Shown here piece after piece: positions 10,401 through 22,858 of a stretch of DNA of 64,000 nucleotides. Each line of letters starts with the position of its first letter. Positions within the stretch are counted from its first letter, which is position 1. This stretch comes from Megaleporinus macrocephalus (Eukaryota > Chordata > Actinopteri > Characiformes > Anostomidae). A model generated the notes under the pieces. That model ran no database searches and was not told where the DNA came from. It saw only the letters and a program-made list of their open reading frames with translations. The stretch is from the NCBI GenBank assembly GCA_021613375.1, contig CM038702.1:20997349-21061348 (forward strand). The letters are read 5' to 3'. Made by a program: the position numbers and the translations under genes.

Positions 10401-11653
10401 AATCATGAATCTAACAACATTATTTGCTAAACTAATAAACTACAAGGGATCTAGTTGTGGTGACAGTGCTAGCAAGCTAACTACAGAGCATGGTTAACAC
10501 TGGCTAACTGCCATTCCAACACCAGTGACTCAGCATAGCTCTCTCAGACTCAACAGAACATAAGTCAGCCAAAATGAAACCTGTCATGAAATGTGTAGCT
10601 GTTAGACTGCCAGCACTAAAACCACAACAAGCACCACTTTACTGTCTTAGTATGACCAAGTTACTGCACTGTTAGTGTTTATAATGTTAGATCGATGGTT
10701 TAACATTTATTTCTGTGGATTTGGCCTTTAGATCATCATTCAGCACTGGAGTCTTCCAGTGCAAGATGTTCCAACAGAGAAGTATGTGTTTCTGGAAAGA
10801 GCTATTACCAGCTAGAGAAGATTAGTTAGTTTAGCTAGTGAAAAGCTGCTTTATGTCCTTAAAGGCCCAGAGAATCTAAATCAGTGTTTTCTTTCTATTA
10901 GTGTTAATGTTGTTCATCTGGGCTGCAATATAGATGTATACAAAGTTCCTTATAAATACCTTTCCATAGCTGATGTATTTCACCATTTTTCTCTCTTCTC
11001 CATATAAACTAGTGGTCCTAATCGTGGGTAATGCTTCCATAAGCATTTCCTAACCAATCACAATGCTGATATCTCTTGCCCCGCCCACACAAAAGAGTTT
11101 CAGAGCCAGAGAACCAAGCATAACCAGAAAAACCGCCTGTCAATTGATCATTCACTTATTAATATACCAATATTGATAGATTATCTGTTTCTTCATTCAC
11201 GCGTCCCATTGCTCGTTCATTTTTCTGTCTGTCCAACCATCTGACCAAACATGTCTATTCTGAATTTTGTTGTTCAGTCACTGCATAATGATTTTAGTTC
11301 CGTATGAGTGGCAGAGCAGGTGAGGAGTGTTGGACAGAGAGCTGTCAATCAAGCTGCCCATTAGCTACATCCACATGAATAGGTCTTATCAGCAGTTTTA
11401 CAGGCATGTTCACATTTATATCTAAGATATCCATACAGGCTTTGTTGGATGTTTAATAGAACACTCAATTTTTAAAAAATATTTTATTCTGTGCCCAGTG
11501 TAATATGTACTGTTCTTGGAAATATGAGTGAACCAACCACAATTTACAGTCAAACATTGTTGGTCTGTATATTTTCTCTGGCTTTCCATTCTATAAGGAA
11601 AAGCACCAGACTTATCATTTTAGATATCAAAATACTGGCACCTCAAATAAGTA
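10401..11653. other. AT-rich non-coding DNA
   Basis: No coding exon, RNA gene or clear repeat recognised. The short open frame at 11491-11691 runs into the following SINE and is not supported. Confidence 0.45.
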
Positions 11654-11950
11654 ATGGGCAGTTGTGGGCTGGAGGTTTGGGAGCCTTGTGACCAGAAGGT
11701 TGCTGGTTCCTCCCCATGAACCAACTGGACATTACAAAAGTGCCCTTGAGCAAGACACCTAACCCCAACTGCTCCCTCGGGGCCCTGTGGATAGGGCTGC
11801 CCACTGCTCCGGGCAAGTGTGCTTACTGCCATCTAGTGTTTGTGTTCACTAGTGTGTGTATATGTGTGTATTTCACTGGGTGAATGGGTTTAATGCGGTG
11901 GTCAAATTTTGCTGTGTGCAAACACAAGTGACAAATAGTTCTAAATTCTA
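11654..11950 (+). mobile_element. tRNA-derived SINE (second family)
   Basis: It begins with a degenerate tRNA-like head (gggcagttgtgggctggagg, then GTGACCAGAAGGTTGCTGGTT as the B-box region around 11689-11709). It continues with the hallmark blocks GTGCCCTTGAGCAAGACACC (11740-11759) and CCCCAACTGCTCC, then GTGGATAGGGCTGCCCACTG (11787-11806), and ends with GTGACAAATAGTTCTAAATT (11929-11948). This arrangement belongs to an abundant fish SINE type distinct from DANA. Full-length at about 300 bp, with moderate decay of both polymerase III boxes. Confidence 0.75.
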
Positions 11951-12743
11951 AAGTAACTCAGTACCTTTGCACAACTGCAAGCTTGTAGAGAGGTCACAAA
12001 TATTAAATCCTCAAAAATTATTATTACTAACTTTCGACTGTATTAACAACAGCCAGTCTCGTCCTCACTCTGGCCCCGTTTTAGTGGCCAATGAGCTCAC
12101 TGTGCATGCGCACAACACCTCCCTTGTTGCACATGACAGTGGTGAAGGAGAACAAGCACCCGAGGCCCTAAATGACACAGTAGCCATTCGGCCAGCGGCG
12201 GTGAAGGTAGGCTGCACATCACTTCACCCGACACGATTAAAGCGCTGCTCATTAGCATGGCTTAAGTGGAGAGCACTTTCACGGTGTTACAATTACATTT
12301 ACCTCGGACCCGTGAGCGTCCGCGCGAGAATCATCCGAACTAAATGAACCTCCTCTTCGAGGGCCCTATATTACCGCGCGACAATGCGCAATAAGCTCAG
12401 TCTACAGAAAACGGCTGGGTAATTAAATCAACTTCGACACAGTAAATCAGTGCGGAAAGCGTGGAGAGAGGAAATGAAGTCACGCAGCAAGTGAAAGAGC
12501 ACGGCACTGTGCTCTGGATATTGAGAAATGAAGCTCGAACAGGAAGAAGGAAGAAGATTAGAGGAGCAGGAGTCTTATTTCTTCCTATAAGCAACATACT
12601 TTGTGAAATGTGTGCTTCTAAAGTAGAATACATCCCACAGGGCTTAGGACGTGGGCTTATTTCCATCATAGCAAGGCCTGATGAATAGCAAGAGAGATGG
12701 TCTGTTTTACTTTCTTAGCACTTGTTTGAATGTTGTAGGTTGT
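11951..12743. other. GC-richer non-coding island with CpG content
   Basis: Segment 12050-12420 has more CpG than its surroundings (gtgagcgtccgcgcgag, taccgcgcgacaatgcgca). Open frames at 11967-12347 plus and 12397-12669 minus have no recognised domain or splice context. A conserved non-coding element or a distal promoter is possible, but I see no decisive motif. Confidence 0.35.
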
Positions 12744-12984
12744 TATCGTCACTGTCCAAAGAAAAGCCTATATCTCCATTTTTGAGATTTTTATTTTTCT
12801 ATATGATATGAACATGACTCTTCATATCCTGTGAAAGTTTAGAAAGAATGGACCAATAGAAATGCTTTAAAATTGGGAAAAATTCTGGTTCCATTGATCT
12901 ACATTGAAAGAGAACTATGTTTTTGTCCTACTCTGTAAAGTTTCTATTTAATAGATAATTGTTTTTTTTTGGATAAAGACGTTA
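12744..12984. mobile_element. MITE, TCGTCACTGTCCAAAGAA family, copy 1 (right end decayed)
   Basis: It starts with TATCGTCACTGTCCAAAGAA. The interior matches copy 2 block by block (ACCAATAGAAATGCT, TCTGGTTCCATTGA, TCTGTAAAGTT). The right end GGATAAAGACG is a decayed inverted terminal repeat. It lies only about 410 bp from copy 2, in the same orientation. Confidence 0.75.
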
Positions 12985-13394
12985 GTTTTTTGTTAGTCAT
13001 TGCTTCCACTTTTGTCCCTCTTAAGGTCAGGTTACAACTTTGAGCATCTGTCAACCTATGTGGGCATCAGGTGTGGACGATCCAATTTGTGTCTGCCAAC
13101 ATACTGCCTACGTGTGCACCAGGGGGAAGTGTCCTAACAGAACGGTCTCATATTCTTCCTCTAAGTATAAGTATTTACTTTTTAATTATTGTTCATACTG
13201 TTGTACCTTATGCTATCCCATCCTTTAACTGCTACATTTAGATTTTAGTGATGGTCAACTATGAGGAGAGAAACAGTAGACCTATGCCATCTACTGGTTG
13301 CACTCTAAACATTTTAAGGTACCATTCATTTTGCTGTAGGGACAATTTTAATAACAGATTTTAAAACTTTAATCTGATACTTGTGTAAATATTT

Positions 13395-13633
13395 TATATC
13401 GTCACTGTCCAAAGAATTTTTGATTTTTATTTTTTCAGATCATTTGAATGTAGCAGCAGTCTTTTACATTTTGTGAAAATTCCATAATGACTGCACCAAT
13501 AGAAATGCTCCAAAATAACTTGGAAAGTTTTCTGGTTCCATTGACGTACATTAAAAGTAAAGTTTGTTTTTGGTCTCTTCTGTAAAGTTGCCATTTTGAA
13601 GATACATGTTTTTCTTTGGACAGTGACGATATA
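13395..13633. mobile_element. MITE, TCGTCACTGTCCAAAGAA family, copy 2 (intact ends)
   Basis: A 239-bp element with near-perfect terminal inverted repeats: TATATCGTCACTGTCCAAAG on the left, and CTTTGGACAGTGACGATATA on the right. It has no coding capacity, so it is a non-autonomous DNA transposon. The outermost TATA may include a TA target duplication, which would suit a Tc1/mariner-type mobiliser, but that assignment is an inference. The minus-strand open frame at 13435-13686 lies mostly in this element and is incidental. Confidence 0.85.
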
Positions 13634-15311
13634 AGGGCGATATTATATAGGCTAACAATTTTATTGAACAATAGAAGGTGAGGCATTTAACTGTGAAGAA
13701 TTTGATGCTGTTTTATTGCATCAACAACTAAAGCAGAAGACCCTACAGCTCTGACAAAGAATGACGCCCATTTTATTCCTTTATGGAACCAATCTCTTTG
13801 ATCAGGTAAGGTTAAGACATTACTAAATCATTGTTGTGTGCATGAAGTGAGCACATGCCACCCATACTTTCAGCCTGTTGTGTTATTTCTGTCTTTTACT
13901 GTTAATTGATCGTATGAATTATTTATGTTGTGTCAAATATAACGTAATGGGGTGAGATACGGTATGTTACCCTGCACAATTAAGTCTTAAACCATATTTT
14001 GAATGCCAACAGCAGTGAAGGAATCTGATCATGTTTCTATAGTTGGGGTGTCCTCCTGCCTCCAACACTACAGAATAGCTGGCCTACATTCTCCTGTAAA
14101 ATGTTTTGATTCATCTTTGAATTTATTGTTCTCTCAGTGATTGCACAATGTCTAGGCAGGATTTATAGAAGAATCTCTCCTTACAGCAAATCATTCCTCT
14201 ATGTGACATTAGAGAATTTGAATTCCTGACAAACACAAAACTGTCATAAAAGTACTTTTAATGTTCATATTAGAGCTTTACCTGATTAACTGTTACGGCT
14301 ACTGTCATGCATAATGTTTGTTCATGGCTGTTTATATTGCTGTTCAACTTCTCAGTCATTTCTGAGCTGAGAAACGTAACTGTCTGCTTTTGAAGTTAAA
14401 GACAGAAGAGAGCTATTCTTACTGATGTCCTTCTTAAAAACACATCAATTTCTTTCTTTTTAATTTTTTAGAGCTCCAAAGGAGAAACAATCTCATAAAA
14501 TAAACCAGTCTCTTGCTGCATATATTACTGGAAGTTTGAGTATCATTATTCTTTCTCTATTAATTTTTTTTTTAATGAATTTCCTAAACATCAGAACAAA
14601 GAAGCCTGTTATATGTAACTAATGCTTTGTTGTAGATGTTTTTTAAAAAGTAATTAGTTTTGATAATGTTTAATTATGACAATTATGGAATTTTCAGAGA
14701 TTGCTTGAATAAAAATGGAAATAATATGTATAAAATAATGATAAATTATATAAAAGCGCTGGCTGTGTTATTTGATTTATGTTTATTTTTATACCAAGCA
14801 TTATGTGTTTTGCCATCTGTGTAATCAGTGTGATTGTTCTATGTAAGCTGTACCTGAGAGTATTCTGGGAGGTCATTCTGTTGAGTTATTTTAGCCTATC
14901 CCTATGTGACCACACCTGTTGCTTTCTAATATTGAACATGGCCTAGTCAACAGTGTGCAGTAGTCAACAACTAAGTACTACACTCTTCAGTTAAGAAGAT
15001 TTCCAATTCTTTAAGTAGCTTTGATTTTTTGCTACCTTGTTAAATTAGTAAGATTTGTAGTTTAAAACATGCCAGAATTAACTACAATTATCAGAATGTG
15101 AAGAAATAACCATTCAGATTGTATGTCAAAGACGTCTATGTATCTTGCTGCAAAGACATCTACTGATGTTGGCATGCTAACCAGCTAGCCAAGGCCCGTC
15201 CTGTCTTGTAATACCACTTTGCACTTCGAGAGGTGATAGTGAGTCACTGTAGTGACGAGTCAGTGATCAGTCCAACATGGGAGGATGAAGAAGTAGCTCC
15301 ACCTTCAAAGA
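13634..15311. other. AT-rich non-coding DNA
   Basis: Nothing recognised as coding or repetitive beyond short poly(T) and poly(A) runs. Confidence 0.45.
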
Positions 15312-15885
15312 GGGTGCGTTCGAAATCAGTAGGCAAGTGCGGCTAGTATGTCTGACTACTTAGTTCGCATTGAGTAGTAGGCGAACGGTACCTGGAAGAC
15401 CTCCTGAATCATCAGCCATGTTTATGCATGCGACCGCAGCATAATGTGCTATCCCATGATTCACCTGTAGCCACAGATGAATTCAAAGCGGAGGAAAAAA
15501 AGGTGAAAAGCAGTATGACGTCTGTGTGTACGTAGTGAACTCCCGCTACAGAAGCTAGCGCTACCTCAGAGGTAAAAAATATGATTAAATTCCTCCTGAC
15601 TTGTCTTCTCTGAAGTACAGCTCAACACCGTGTGAGTACATATTCAGACAAAAACGCAGATCAGTGTCACAAGAAGTATCTAGCTTTTAAATAAATAGCA
15701 GGACGTTTACAGTGGTGGTCTGAAGTCTTGTGTCAGAGGACGTTGGTAAGATGGCGGAGGTAGTACGTCAGAGATTGTGTGGATACTAAAACTCTCCTTA
15801 TGAAATTACCTACTAGTCTGCTCGAGCATTACATACTGGCTATAATCTAGTACCTACTGACTAGTAGGCGATTTCGGACACACCC
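15312..15885. mobile_element. Non-autonomous DNA transposon with GGGTGxGTxCGAAATC termini
   Basis: The left end GGGTGCGTTCGAAATCAG and the right end, read in reverse complement, GGGTGTGTCCGAAATCGC form an inverted pair about 574 bp apart. Just inside each end lie motifs with TAGTAGGCGA and AGTAGGTA. No transposase frame is visible. The ends resemble hAT-type non-autonomous elements of fish, but no clear 8-bp target duplication was found. Confidence 0.65.
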
Positions 15886-15894
15886 AGCATTTTG

Positions 15895-16145
15895 TAATCT
15901 CTTGTCAATCATGTTGAAGGTGCTGCTTCATTTAAGGACAGATAGCCAGTGAGAGGAAGAGTAAACACAACAATGGCTGAAATTACAAGAGTACAAGAGT
16001 TTAAATTACGAATGAAGTTTGATACGAAATATTCCTCTAGACCTGCACCACAACATTCAGGTGATATGTTGCTCTCTAATGCTTGGAATGTGAATTTAAC
16101 AGCTTGTGTCATTTTGCACATAGCTCCTGTAAACTGTCAATGATG
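15895..16145 (-). repeat. Dispersed repeat, inverted copy of 33505-33960
   Basis: In reverse complement the blocks TGTGTTTACTCTTCCTCTCA, TGGCTATCTGTCCTTAAA and CACCTTCAACATGATTGACA match 33875-33950. The AGAGCAACATATCACCTGAA block matches near 33575. The overlapping open frames on both strands here are explained by this repeat. Family name unknown. Confidence 0.65.
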
Positions 16146-17735
16146 TTTCAGTATTCATTCAGGGTGCAGAAGTGACTAAGTAGCAACATTACACTAGAAC
16201 TTCCAAGAAGTTAGCACTGCTGTAAAAATGGGTTTCATTCGTGTTTAAGTTTGTAGCATATCTGACTTCTGAAAGCACACATTTCAGAAGAAAATGTTTA
16301 AAACACTAAAAGCAAAGCATTTTAAGGTTTTGAATTATTCCTTTTAAAGAGATTTGACTGACTCAGGGGTCGCCAAAAATCAAAGCAGAGCGGCACAATG
16401 GCACCACGACGGCAGACGATTGACAGTCCAAGAACCGCAAAGGCATTCTTCATCAAAACATCTCATGCAGTTTGCAGTTTGTCACCTTCACCACTTTGGA
16501 GTCAAGGAGGACATACAGAAGTATCAAGGTCAGCTATCTTTCAAATCGTTCACACACTCTAACTGATGTGGTTGTGATAAAGCTCTTGTACCTGAAGGCA
16601 GCAATGAGCATCTGGCAGAGAAGCCAGACCCCATTCCTCTGTCCCTATGACCTATCACTTAATTCCTACAGCCTTCGTTCTGTCACATGCTGACACGAGC
16701 CTGCCTCCAGGAAGAATTCATCTATAAACTCTTCCCAGCCTGCTCTGACATGTCTTGCCGAACAACAAACAAGTAATAAAGGCTTTCTGTGTGTGTGTGA
16801 CAGTGAGAATTAAGGCAATGACAGTGCGCAACGTCTATAGTCCATATCACCGTGTCTTGCCGCTGACAACATGTAACAGTAGAAGATTGTATTATCAGGT
16901 TGAAATTCCCTGAACAAAAGCAGTGGAAACATTGCAGACGGAGCACTGCAGGAAAGAAAAATATTGGAAGGTAGGAAACATCCTGTACTTGGAGGGTGTT
17001 GATATACTGCCTCATTTTGCACAACACGAACTCTGTATGAGGTTTTAGACTTATTTAGATGAGCTTGATGCTACCTACAGACAACTTTAGTTCTTATAAT
17101 GAGATTGTACTTGTGCTTACCTCGGCTAGAAGACAGTCAGCCATCTATGATTAACGATACACCTCTTTTACAAGTTTCAGCTACCACCTTCAATGTACTG
17201 ATTAGTCTCTTCCCTGGTTTAAAATCAGAGGCAATCAGAAATGAGGTCTGTGTGATAAGGCAGTGTCCTTCTGAGACCGTCTTAGGATAAGTCAAAGCAT
17301 TTTCTATACAGTTTATGGCACATTTAGCGATTCTGGGGAATGATTGTTGATATTTGAACACCTCTCTTTTCAGTGCTCTGTCAGAAGCTTCGCCCCCAAA
17401 TTCATGGACACACATCTCTCAGGTACATTTTTAAACATTTTGCAAACAGACAAATACCATGACATATAACATTAGAGCAAACAACAACACAGCAAGTATG
17501 GTGACTAGCTAATGTTAGCTAGGTTGTATAGTAGCAAACTATTGCTAGAGTTGTTGCTGCGATGCAAACCAAGTAGTACCCCAGTCATTAGCATACAGGA
17601 CAAAACAATACTGACCTACTGGTTCTGTAAAACAGCCACACTTAATAAATGTTACCCACAAACAGAAACCTCTTCACCCCTTTTCTTGCCTCCCACTGAA
17701 GCTAAAATCAACTAGTTTTTTGTTTGAGATTTCCA
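16146..17735. other. Non-coding DNA with several short chance open frames
   Basis: Several frames of 60-100 codons occur on both strands (16354-16693 plus, 16722-17027 minus, 17137-17415 minus). None has a recognisable domain, codon bias or splice pattern. No RNA gene seen. Confidence 0.4.
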
Positions 17736-18115
17736 GCTCCACCTTAAATGCTGCAGAAATAAGTGAACATTCACGAGCCCTAGTTTCTTGTTAAGTTCTT
17801 CTTATTCCACCTTAAATGGTGCAGCAGTTACATCCTGGTGCATTTAGCAGTAAGTTACATTCAGCGGCAAGGCTACATTGACTAGCCTTAGCTTCTTGTA
17901 AATTCTTTCTCATTCCACCTTAAATAGTGCAGCAGTTACAATCTGATGCCTCAATTTCTTGTTCAAATTCTCCCATTCCACCTTAAATAATGCAGCGGTA
18001 AGACTACATTCAGAAGCCTTAGCTTCTTGTTGAGTTTTTTTCATTCCATTTTGCTGCACAGTTAGCTTCAGATGTAGTTGATATGTTATTTCTTCACATT
18101 CTGTTTTCATTTTGG
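17736..18115. repeat. Degenerate repeat with CCACCTTAAAT-GCAGC modules
   Basis: CCACCTTAAAT followed by a GCAGC-type motif recurs near 17739, 17808, 17915 and 17978, with a decayed copy near 18044. Spacings run from about 63 to 107 bp and an AGCCTTAGCTTCTTGT block lies between. This looks like an old, irregular tandem repeat inside a transposon relic. Confidence 0.6.
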
Positions 18116-19364
18116 AACTTTTTAACTATTTTTTAACATTTTTTAACTAAACATCGTACACCCCGCTCCTTTAAACTGCTTCTCATGTCAGTGCCTACGC
18201 AAAGTTCATAGCTAGAATCGTTTTCTCTTTTCTTAAAGCCCCTCAATTTTACACCAGAGCTCAGATTCATTTAGGGTCCATGGAGAGAAAATAACAACAG
18301 AAGGATAGTGTGAGGTAGAGTGAGACACACTCCTCAATGAGTTTGTTGTGTTTCTAGGACGAGATGAGTAAGACATCACAACGGCTACAATGGTAATAGC
18401 TACTAAAACTTTCATTTGCAAAGCTTATTTGCAAAGGCTTAAAATAGACATAACAGATATACAATAATACATATAGCAAAGATGCTTAAACAGATTAGTA
18501 AAAGATGGAAAGAGCTGGAAAACATGATCCTAAAACATATTTTAAGGATGTAAATTACATCTTGCACATGATGACATTGATGCTGCGTTTCAAAACATAA
18601 AAGCAGACCATTAGTTTAGTGGCACAGCTGATGTGATGTTGTGTGCAACTTTTTAAATTGCTTTGTGTAACAGTGAGCGCAGAGATTATGTTGCAGGCAA
18701 CTCACAGTATGCAACTAGTTGTATGAAGGTTTTACAGTGTAATAGAAGTCACAGCATTTCTGTAGAATAAGACTCTAACGAAGCCTTAATGAATGGGTTA
18801 CATTTTGTTTATTAATAGTTAATAATTAGCTCACCAATGTTTATTAATTAGCACCTAACAAGGGCAATAGTGTTGGCAACAGTAAACCCTCATTCATATA
18901 GATTTCACTGGTTACATTGTCAGCGTTAAACTTGTCAGCTTCATCGGATATTCATGTTTATCTTAACAGATCACTTTTTAATGAATGTGTTGTGATGACT
19001 ATTAAAGCATTTTTTCTTTTTTTTAGCTCATTGGCCCACTTTTTTTTATAGTTTTGGACATCTGGCATCTATTTTTCTACATTTTATGTTATCTCTGACA
19101 ATATAAATATAATATAAATGACAATTTATTTAAAAACATTATAAAACAACTGGTCAGGGTGGAAAATGCCCAGATGTGGTTTTGCATGATTTGGTCCTAG
19201 AATAAAACGAGCTGTTTTCGCTGTTTTAGGTGAGCTCATGAATAATTTGATGAGCTGTGCTCTGATTGGCTAGTTAACAGTTAGACACTATGATGAAAGC
19301 TTCAGTTTAGGATAATCTGCATCATCTGGAAAAAGGTGGATGAAATCACACGTGGCTGCTACTT
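18116..19364. other. AT-rich non-coding DNA
   Basis: No supported feature. Confidence 0.4.
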
Positions 19365-19715
19365 ACAGGTTTGGGTTGGGGTTGTGACGCTATTAAAGAA
19401 ACTGCTCCTCTCTTCAGTCAAGAGTAAATATCGCTGGTTTGATATTGTTCAGGGTTTGAGAAACTGCCAATGAGTTAAATATGCAGAGCAAACTAATGAC
19501 TTTGAATGGAATGTCTGTGATCTTGTTAAAGACGTTGGAGCTGAAGTTCTGCACTCACTATACTCACTTGCTTGTATAAACTCAGCATGTAAGCTGAAAG
19601 GGAATGATTCATTAAGAAGCTGGCTAATGCAAAGTCAATTTTAGCTTTGCTGACAGTTCCTTGGAAAAGGTAGAAAATGTGCCAACATCCCCTTCCCAGC
19701 CATATCTCCATGTAT
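19365..19715 (+). repeat. Dispersed repeat, 5' part (second copy at 34795-35120)
   Basis: Blocks shared with 34795-35120 in the same order include CTCCTCTCTTCAGTCAAGAG, GATCTTGTTAA, CACTATACTCA, TTAAGAAGCTGG and GTTCCTTGGAAA. The 3' continuation of the other copy (35140-35283) has its match here only at 21215-21345, so this copy is interrupted by about 1.5 kb of other repeats. Confidence 0.7.
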
Positions 19716-19829
19716 AGTTCTCCGCTGCTGTTGCCCTGTTTTCATTGTTTGCTGTTGGGCTGGAATGTGAACTGGCATATGTCAATTCTGGTGGCATAAA
19801 TATAAACGAGTCAGGACTGTTACGTAACA

Positions 19830-20497
19830 GTCTAGGACAGAGGTCACTAATAGCTGGACCACAGTCCAGGTTCGGACCCAGACGTTGTCCAATGTGGACC
19901 CAAACCGATAAACTATTGAGAATAATTTAATTCTGACAGTGCTTTTCTTGTCTTTACGGTTTATGGGCTTTGCGGCGCCCTAACCTCACAGACCAATCGC
20001 ATGCCTTGTAAGATCACCAAAGGCGCTCCTCAGCCACAGGCGAAGTACAAAGCGAGAAGCAGCAGTTGGAGAATATCTGCGTGTCTGAAGGACATTTACA
20101 TTCAAGAACATGAAACATGGAGGAGAACAGGAGGTTAGGATGTGCAGAGTTTTAACAATTGTTAAACATATATTTGCATTTTTATATGTAATGCAAATCA
20201 TAAAGCACATTTAATAATATGTCAGTAGCAATTGCAGGAGGATCACTAAGACTAAACCATAAGATGTCTATTCATATTCTATATGTGCACAAATTAACAG
20301 CCATGAAAGTGATATGGCGAAGTATGTATACGTATTTTCTTCTTTTCGTTTTTTTCTGTATTTTTTGTGCTTAATCATGATGATATTTTGATTTGTTGAC
20401 AATCTTTTTAAATCTTTAAAATCTGTTGGCCTTACAGACCATGTGCGTTGTAAGATCACCACAGGCAAGGTACAAAGCGAGAAGCAAAAGTTGGAGA
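19830..20497 (+). mobile_element. DNA transposon relic (hAT-like edge) with module order A-B-A'
   Basis: It begins with GGACAGAGGTCACTAATAGC and a GGACCACAGTCCAGG block that resembles the ends of hAT-type fish elements (inferred). Module A (19988-20072, with GTAAGATCACC and GTACAAAGCGAGAAGC) is followed by module B (20079-20425), then a second, shorter A (20434-20497). Module B is repeated at 22515-22858. No intact transposase frame. Confidence 0.55.
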
Positions 20498-20856
20498 ATA
20501 AAGCAAGTCAGAGAATAAAGCGAGTCAGAGAATAAAGCGAGTCAGAGAATAAAGCAAGTCAGAGAATAAAGTGAGTCAGAGAATAAAGCGAGTCAGAGAA
20601 TAAAGCAAGTCAGAGAATAAAGCGAGTTGGAGAATAACGTGAGTCAGAGAATAAAGTGAGTCAGAGAATAAAGCGAGTCAGAGAATAAAGCAAGTCAGAG
20701 AATAAAGCGAGTTGGAGAATAAAGTGAGTCAGAGAATAAAGCGAGTCAGAGAATAAAGCGAGTCAGAGAATAAAGCAAGTCAGAGAATAAAGTGAGTCAG
20801 AGAATAAAGTGAGTCAGAGAATAAAGCGAGTCAGAGAATAAAGCGAGTTGGAGAAA
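20491..20856. repeat. 17-bp minisatellite (about 21 units)
   Basis: Tandem units of AGAGAATAAAGCGAGTC with A/G and T/C variants (caagtc, tgagtc, gagttgg). The array starts exactly where the transposon module A' reads GTTGGAGAATA, and that sequence occurs once, unexpanded, at 20067-20077. The array therefore seems to have grown from the transposon sequence. Confidence 0.9.
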
Positions 20857-21214
20857 GGCTCATTCAGATGGCCTGCTCTAAAAAGTTTTACTGCTTTTTC
20901 AAAAGCCTTCTGTTTTTTAATGTATCTCTTGTTTTTACTTGTAGTGATAAAAGAAGCATTTATTTGAGGTTTTATAAATATTTCACTCAGGTCAGCATTT
21001 AAAGAGTAAATATACTGAAAAATACTGAGCGGTGTTTGTAATTTGTTTAGTCTTTCAACTGCTGATGGCATAAAATGCTGATACTAGACAACATCAGGAT
21101 GTACAGGATATAGCACTGAATCATAACACGTCAGAAATGATGACAGTCCAGCCTTGGCCTGAGGAAATCTGAGGAAATCTCCTCTAACTGGACCTTACTG
21201 AACTCTAATTAAAT

Positions 21215-21345
21215 ACCCTGATGTAGGATTTCAGAATTGGCTCATTTTACTCACCTCTTGTCAGGAAATGTGTTTGAAGGAGAAACAACAGTGTTTGAGG
21301 TTCACTGTATGTCAGTTCTGTGTACTGAACTCTCCTTATTCAGCT
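21215..21345 (+). repeat. Dispersed repeat, 3' part (matches 35140-35283)
   Basis: It shares ACAACAGTGTTTGAGGTTCA and CTGTATGTCAGTTCTGTGTA-type sequence with the other copy. It is the continuation of the repeat that starts at 19365. Confidence 0.65.
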
Positions 21346-22514
21346 TTGCCACCCATTCCTCAGCATCTTTAAATACAGAGAACCTGAAAACGCCCTCCGT
21401 AAACATCCCAAACAGGGAGACAGGAAGGAAAAACACAAACACACTGAATGAATATTAATAAGGGCAGTGGTGGTCTTCCACAGGCAAGAGGTAAAAATGT
21501 CACCAGGGGACACGGGAGGTGTATTAAAACATTATATGCGGGTGATTTTAAATGACCTGAGTCTATAAACATAGGACCCCTGCAGGAGACCTTGAAAACA
21601 GGAGGATAAAAAAAACAACAACCCTGCCACAGGGAATCCTCAGGAGGACGACTGTCGGAGAATTTTCCATAGATATGAGCAGGAGTCGTCCAGGCCACGT
21701 CACAGGCAGCAATGGAAAAGCGAGTAAGCGAGGACAACAACAGAGCCGCAGATAATATGCAAATAAGCGCATCGTAATTAAATTATCCAAACAACCAGCG
21801 CCGGATTTGTACTTGTTGAGTGAGGGCAGCCGCTCCGCTTGGCTATCTGAGAGGAAATTAGCAGCTATCTGAGTGTGCGCAGATGCACATGGCGTTCCCT
21901 TTTCAACTTAAACATCTGCCGATTAGAGGCAAATACTCCCTCTTCTCGGATGTTCAGGCAAAACAACATCATTAAAAGCACACAGCCATCACCCCTGCGT
22001 GCTGGTGCAGCATGCATGGCGGGTAAACAGAGCTTTCGCTCATTAGCGATTGACAATCAGACAGGCTCGGCTTAACACCAACATCAAAAAAAAAATCCTG
22101 AAAGCAATAGAATTTATTCCCACGGAGGACTCTGGGAGCTGAATTCATTCTGGAAAGTGAGGAGGAAGAGCTAATGCCTGAATGTCAGAGGGGAAAAAAA
22201 GAAGGAAGACATTCAGATATTCATGAGGAGCTTTCAGTTTGGGCTGGTGGTAAGGGGGTGGGGGGTTTGGGGGGGTGAAGGGTGAATTATATGAAGATTT
22301 GGTCTGGGTAGCCATCCGGCCATTTTAATGTCAAGCCAGAGAGAGACTATTATCATAAAATCATGTCACAGCAGATGTGTTGTATTTTATGGCCATTACT
22401 AATTTCAATATTCAAAAACATCAGTGTTTTTTTCCTCCGCAGAGAAAAGCAGAATGATAATCGGCACAGCTGAGCACGGAAAGGTGGTGAACTTTGGTCA
22501 AATACATGACACGT
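21346..22514. other. Non-coding DNA, GC-richer segments and one G-run cluster
   Basis: Part of this stretch (21640-22080) looks single-copy and moderately GC-rich. Open frames at 21369-21740 minus and 21865-22075 on both strands have no recognised domain. A G-quadruplex-type cluster is at 22254-22282. Confidence 0.4.
22254..22282 (+). other. G-quadruplex-forming motif
   Basis: Four runs of three or more G within 29 bases (5, 6, 7 and 3 G, separated by one to five bases) satisfy the usual quadruplex pattern. Confidence 0.6.
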
Positions 22515-22858
22515 GAGACATCTGCGTGTCTGAAGGACATTTACATTAAAGAACATGAAACATGGAGTTTCAACAATTATTGAACATATACTTGCATTTT
22601 CATATGTAATGCAAATCATAAAGCACATTTATTAATATGTCAGTAGCAATTGCAGGAGGATCACTAAGACTAAACTGTAAGACTGTCTATTCATATTCTA
22701 TATGTGCACAAATTAACGATATGGTGAAGTATGTAATTTTTTTTCTTCCTTTAGTTTATTTCTGTATTTTTTGTTCTTAATCATGATGCTATTTTTATTT
22801 GTTGTGAAGATCTTTTGAATAGAATTGGTCTTCATAGATTTAGCGCACTGTAAGTTCA
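22515..22858 (+). repeat. Second copy of transposon module B
   Basis: It follows 20079-20460 closely: ATCTGCGTGTCTGAAGGACA, ATGTAATGCAAATCATAAAG, GTCAGTAGCAATTGCAGGAG and CATATTCTATATGTGCACAA occur in the same order. Small indels separate the two, including loss here of the segment present at about 20120-20145. Confidence 0.85.

Noticed and set aside
21369..21740. A 123-codon minus-strand gene
   Set aside because: No recognisable domain, with another frame of similar length overlapping it on the same strand.
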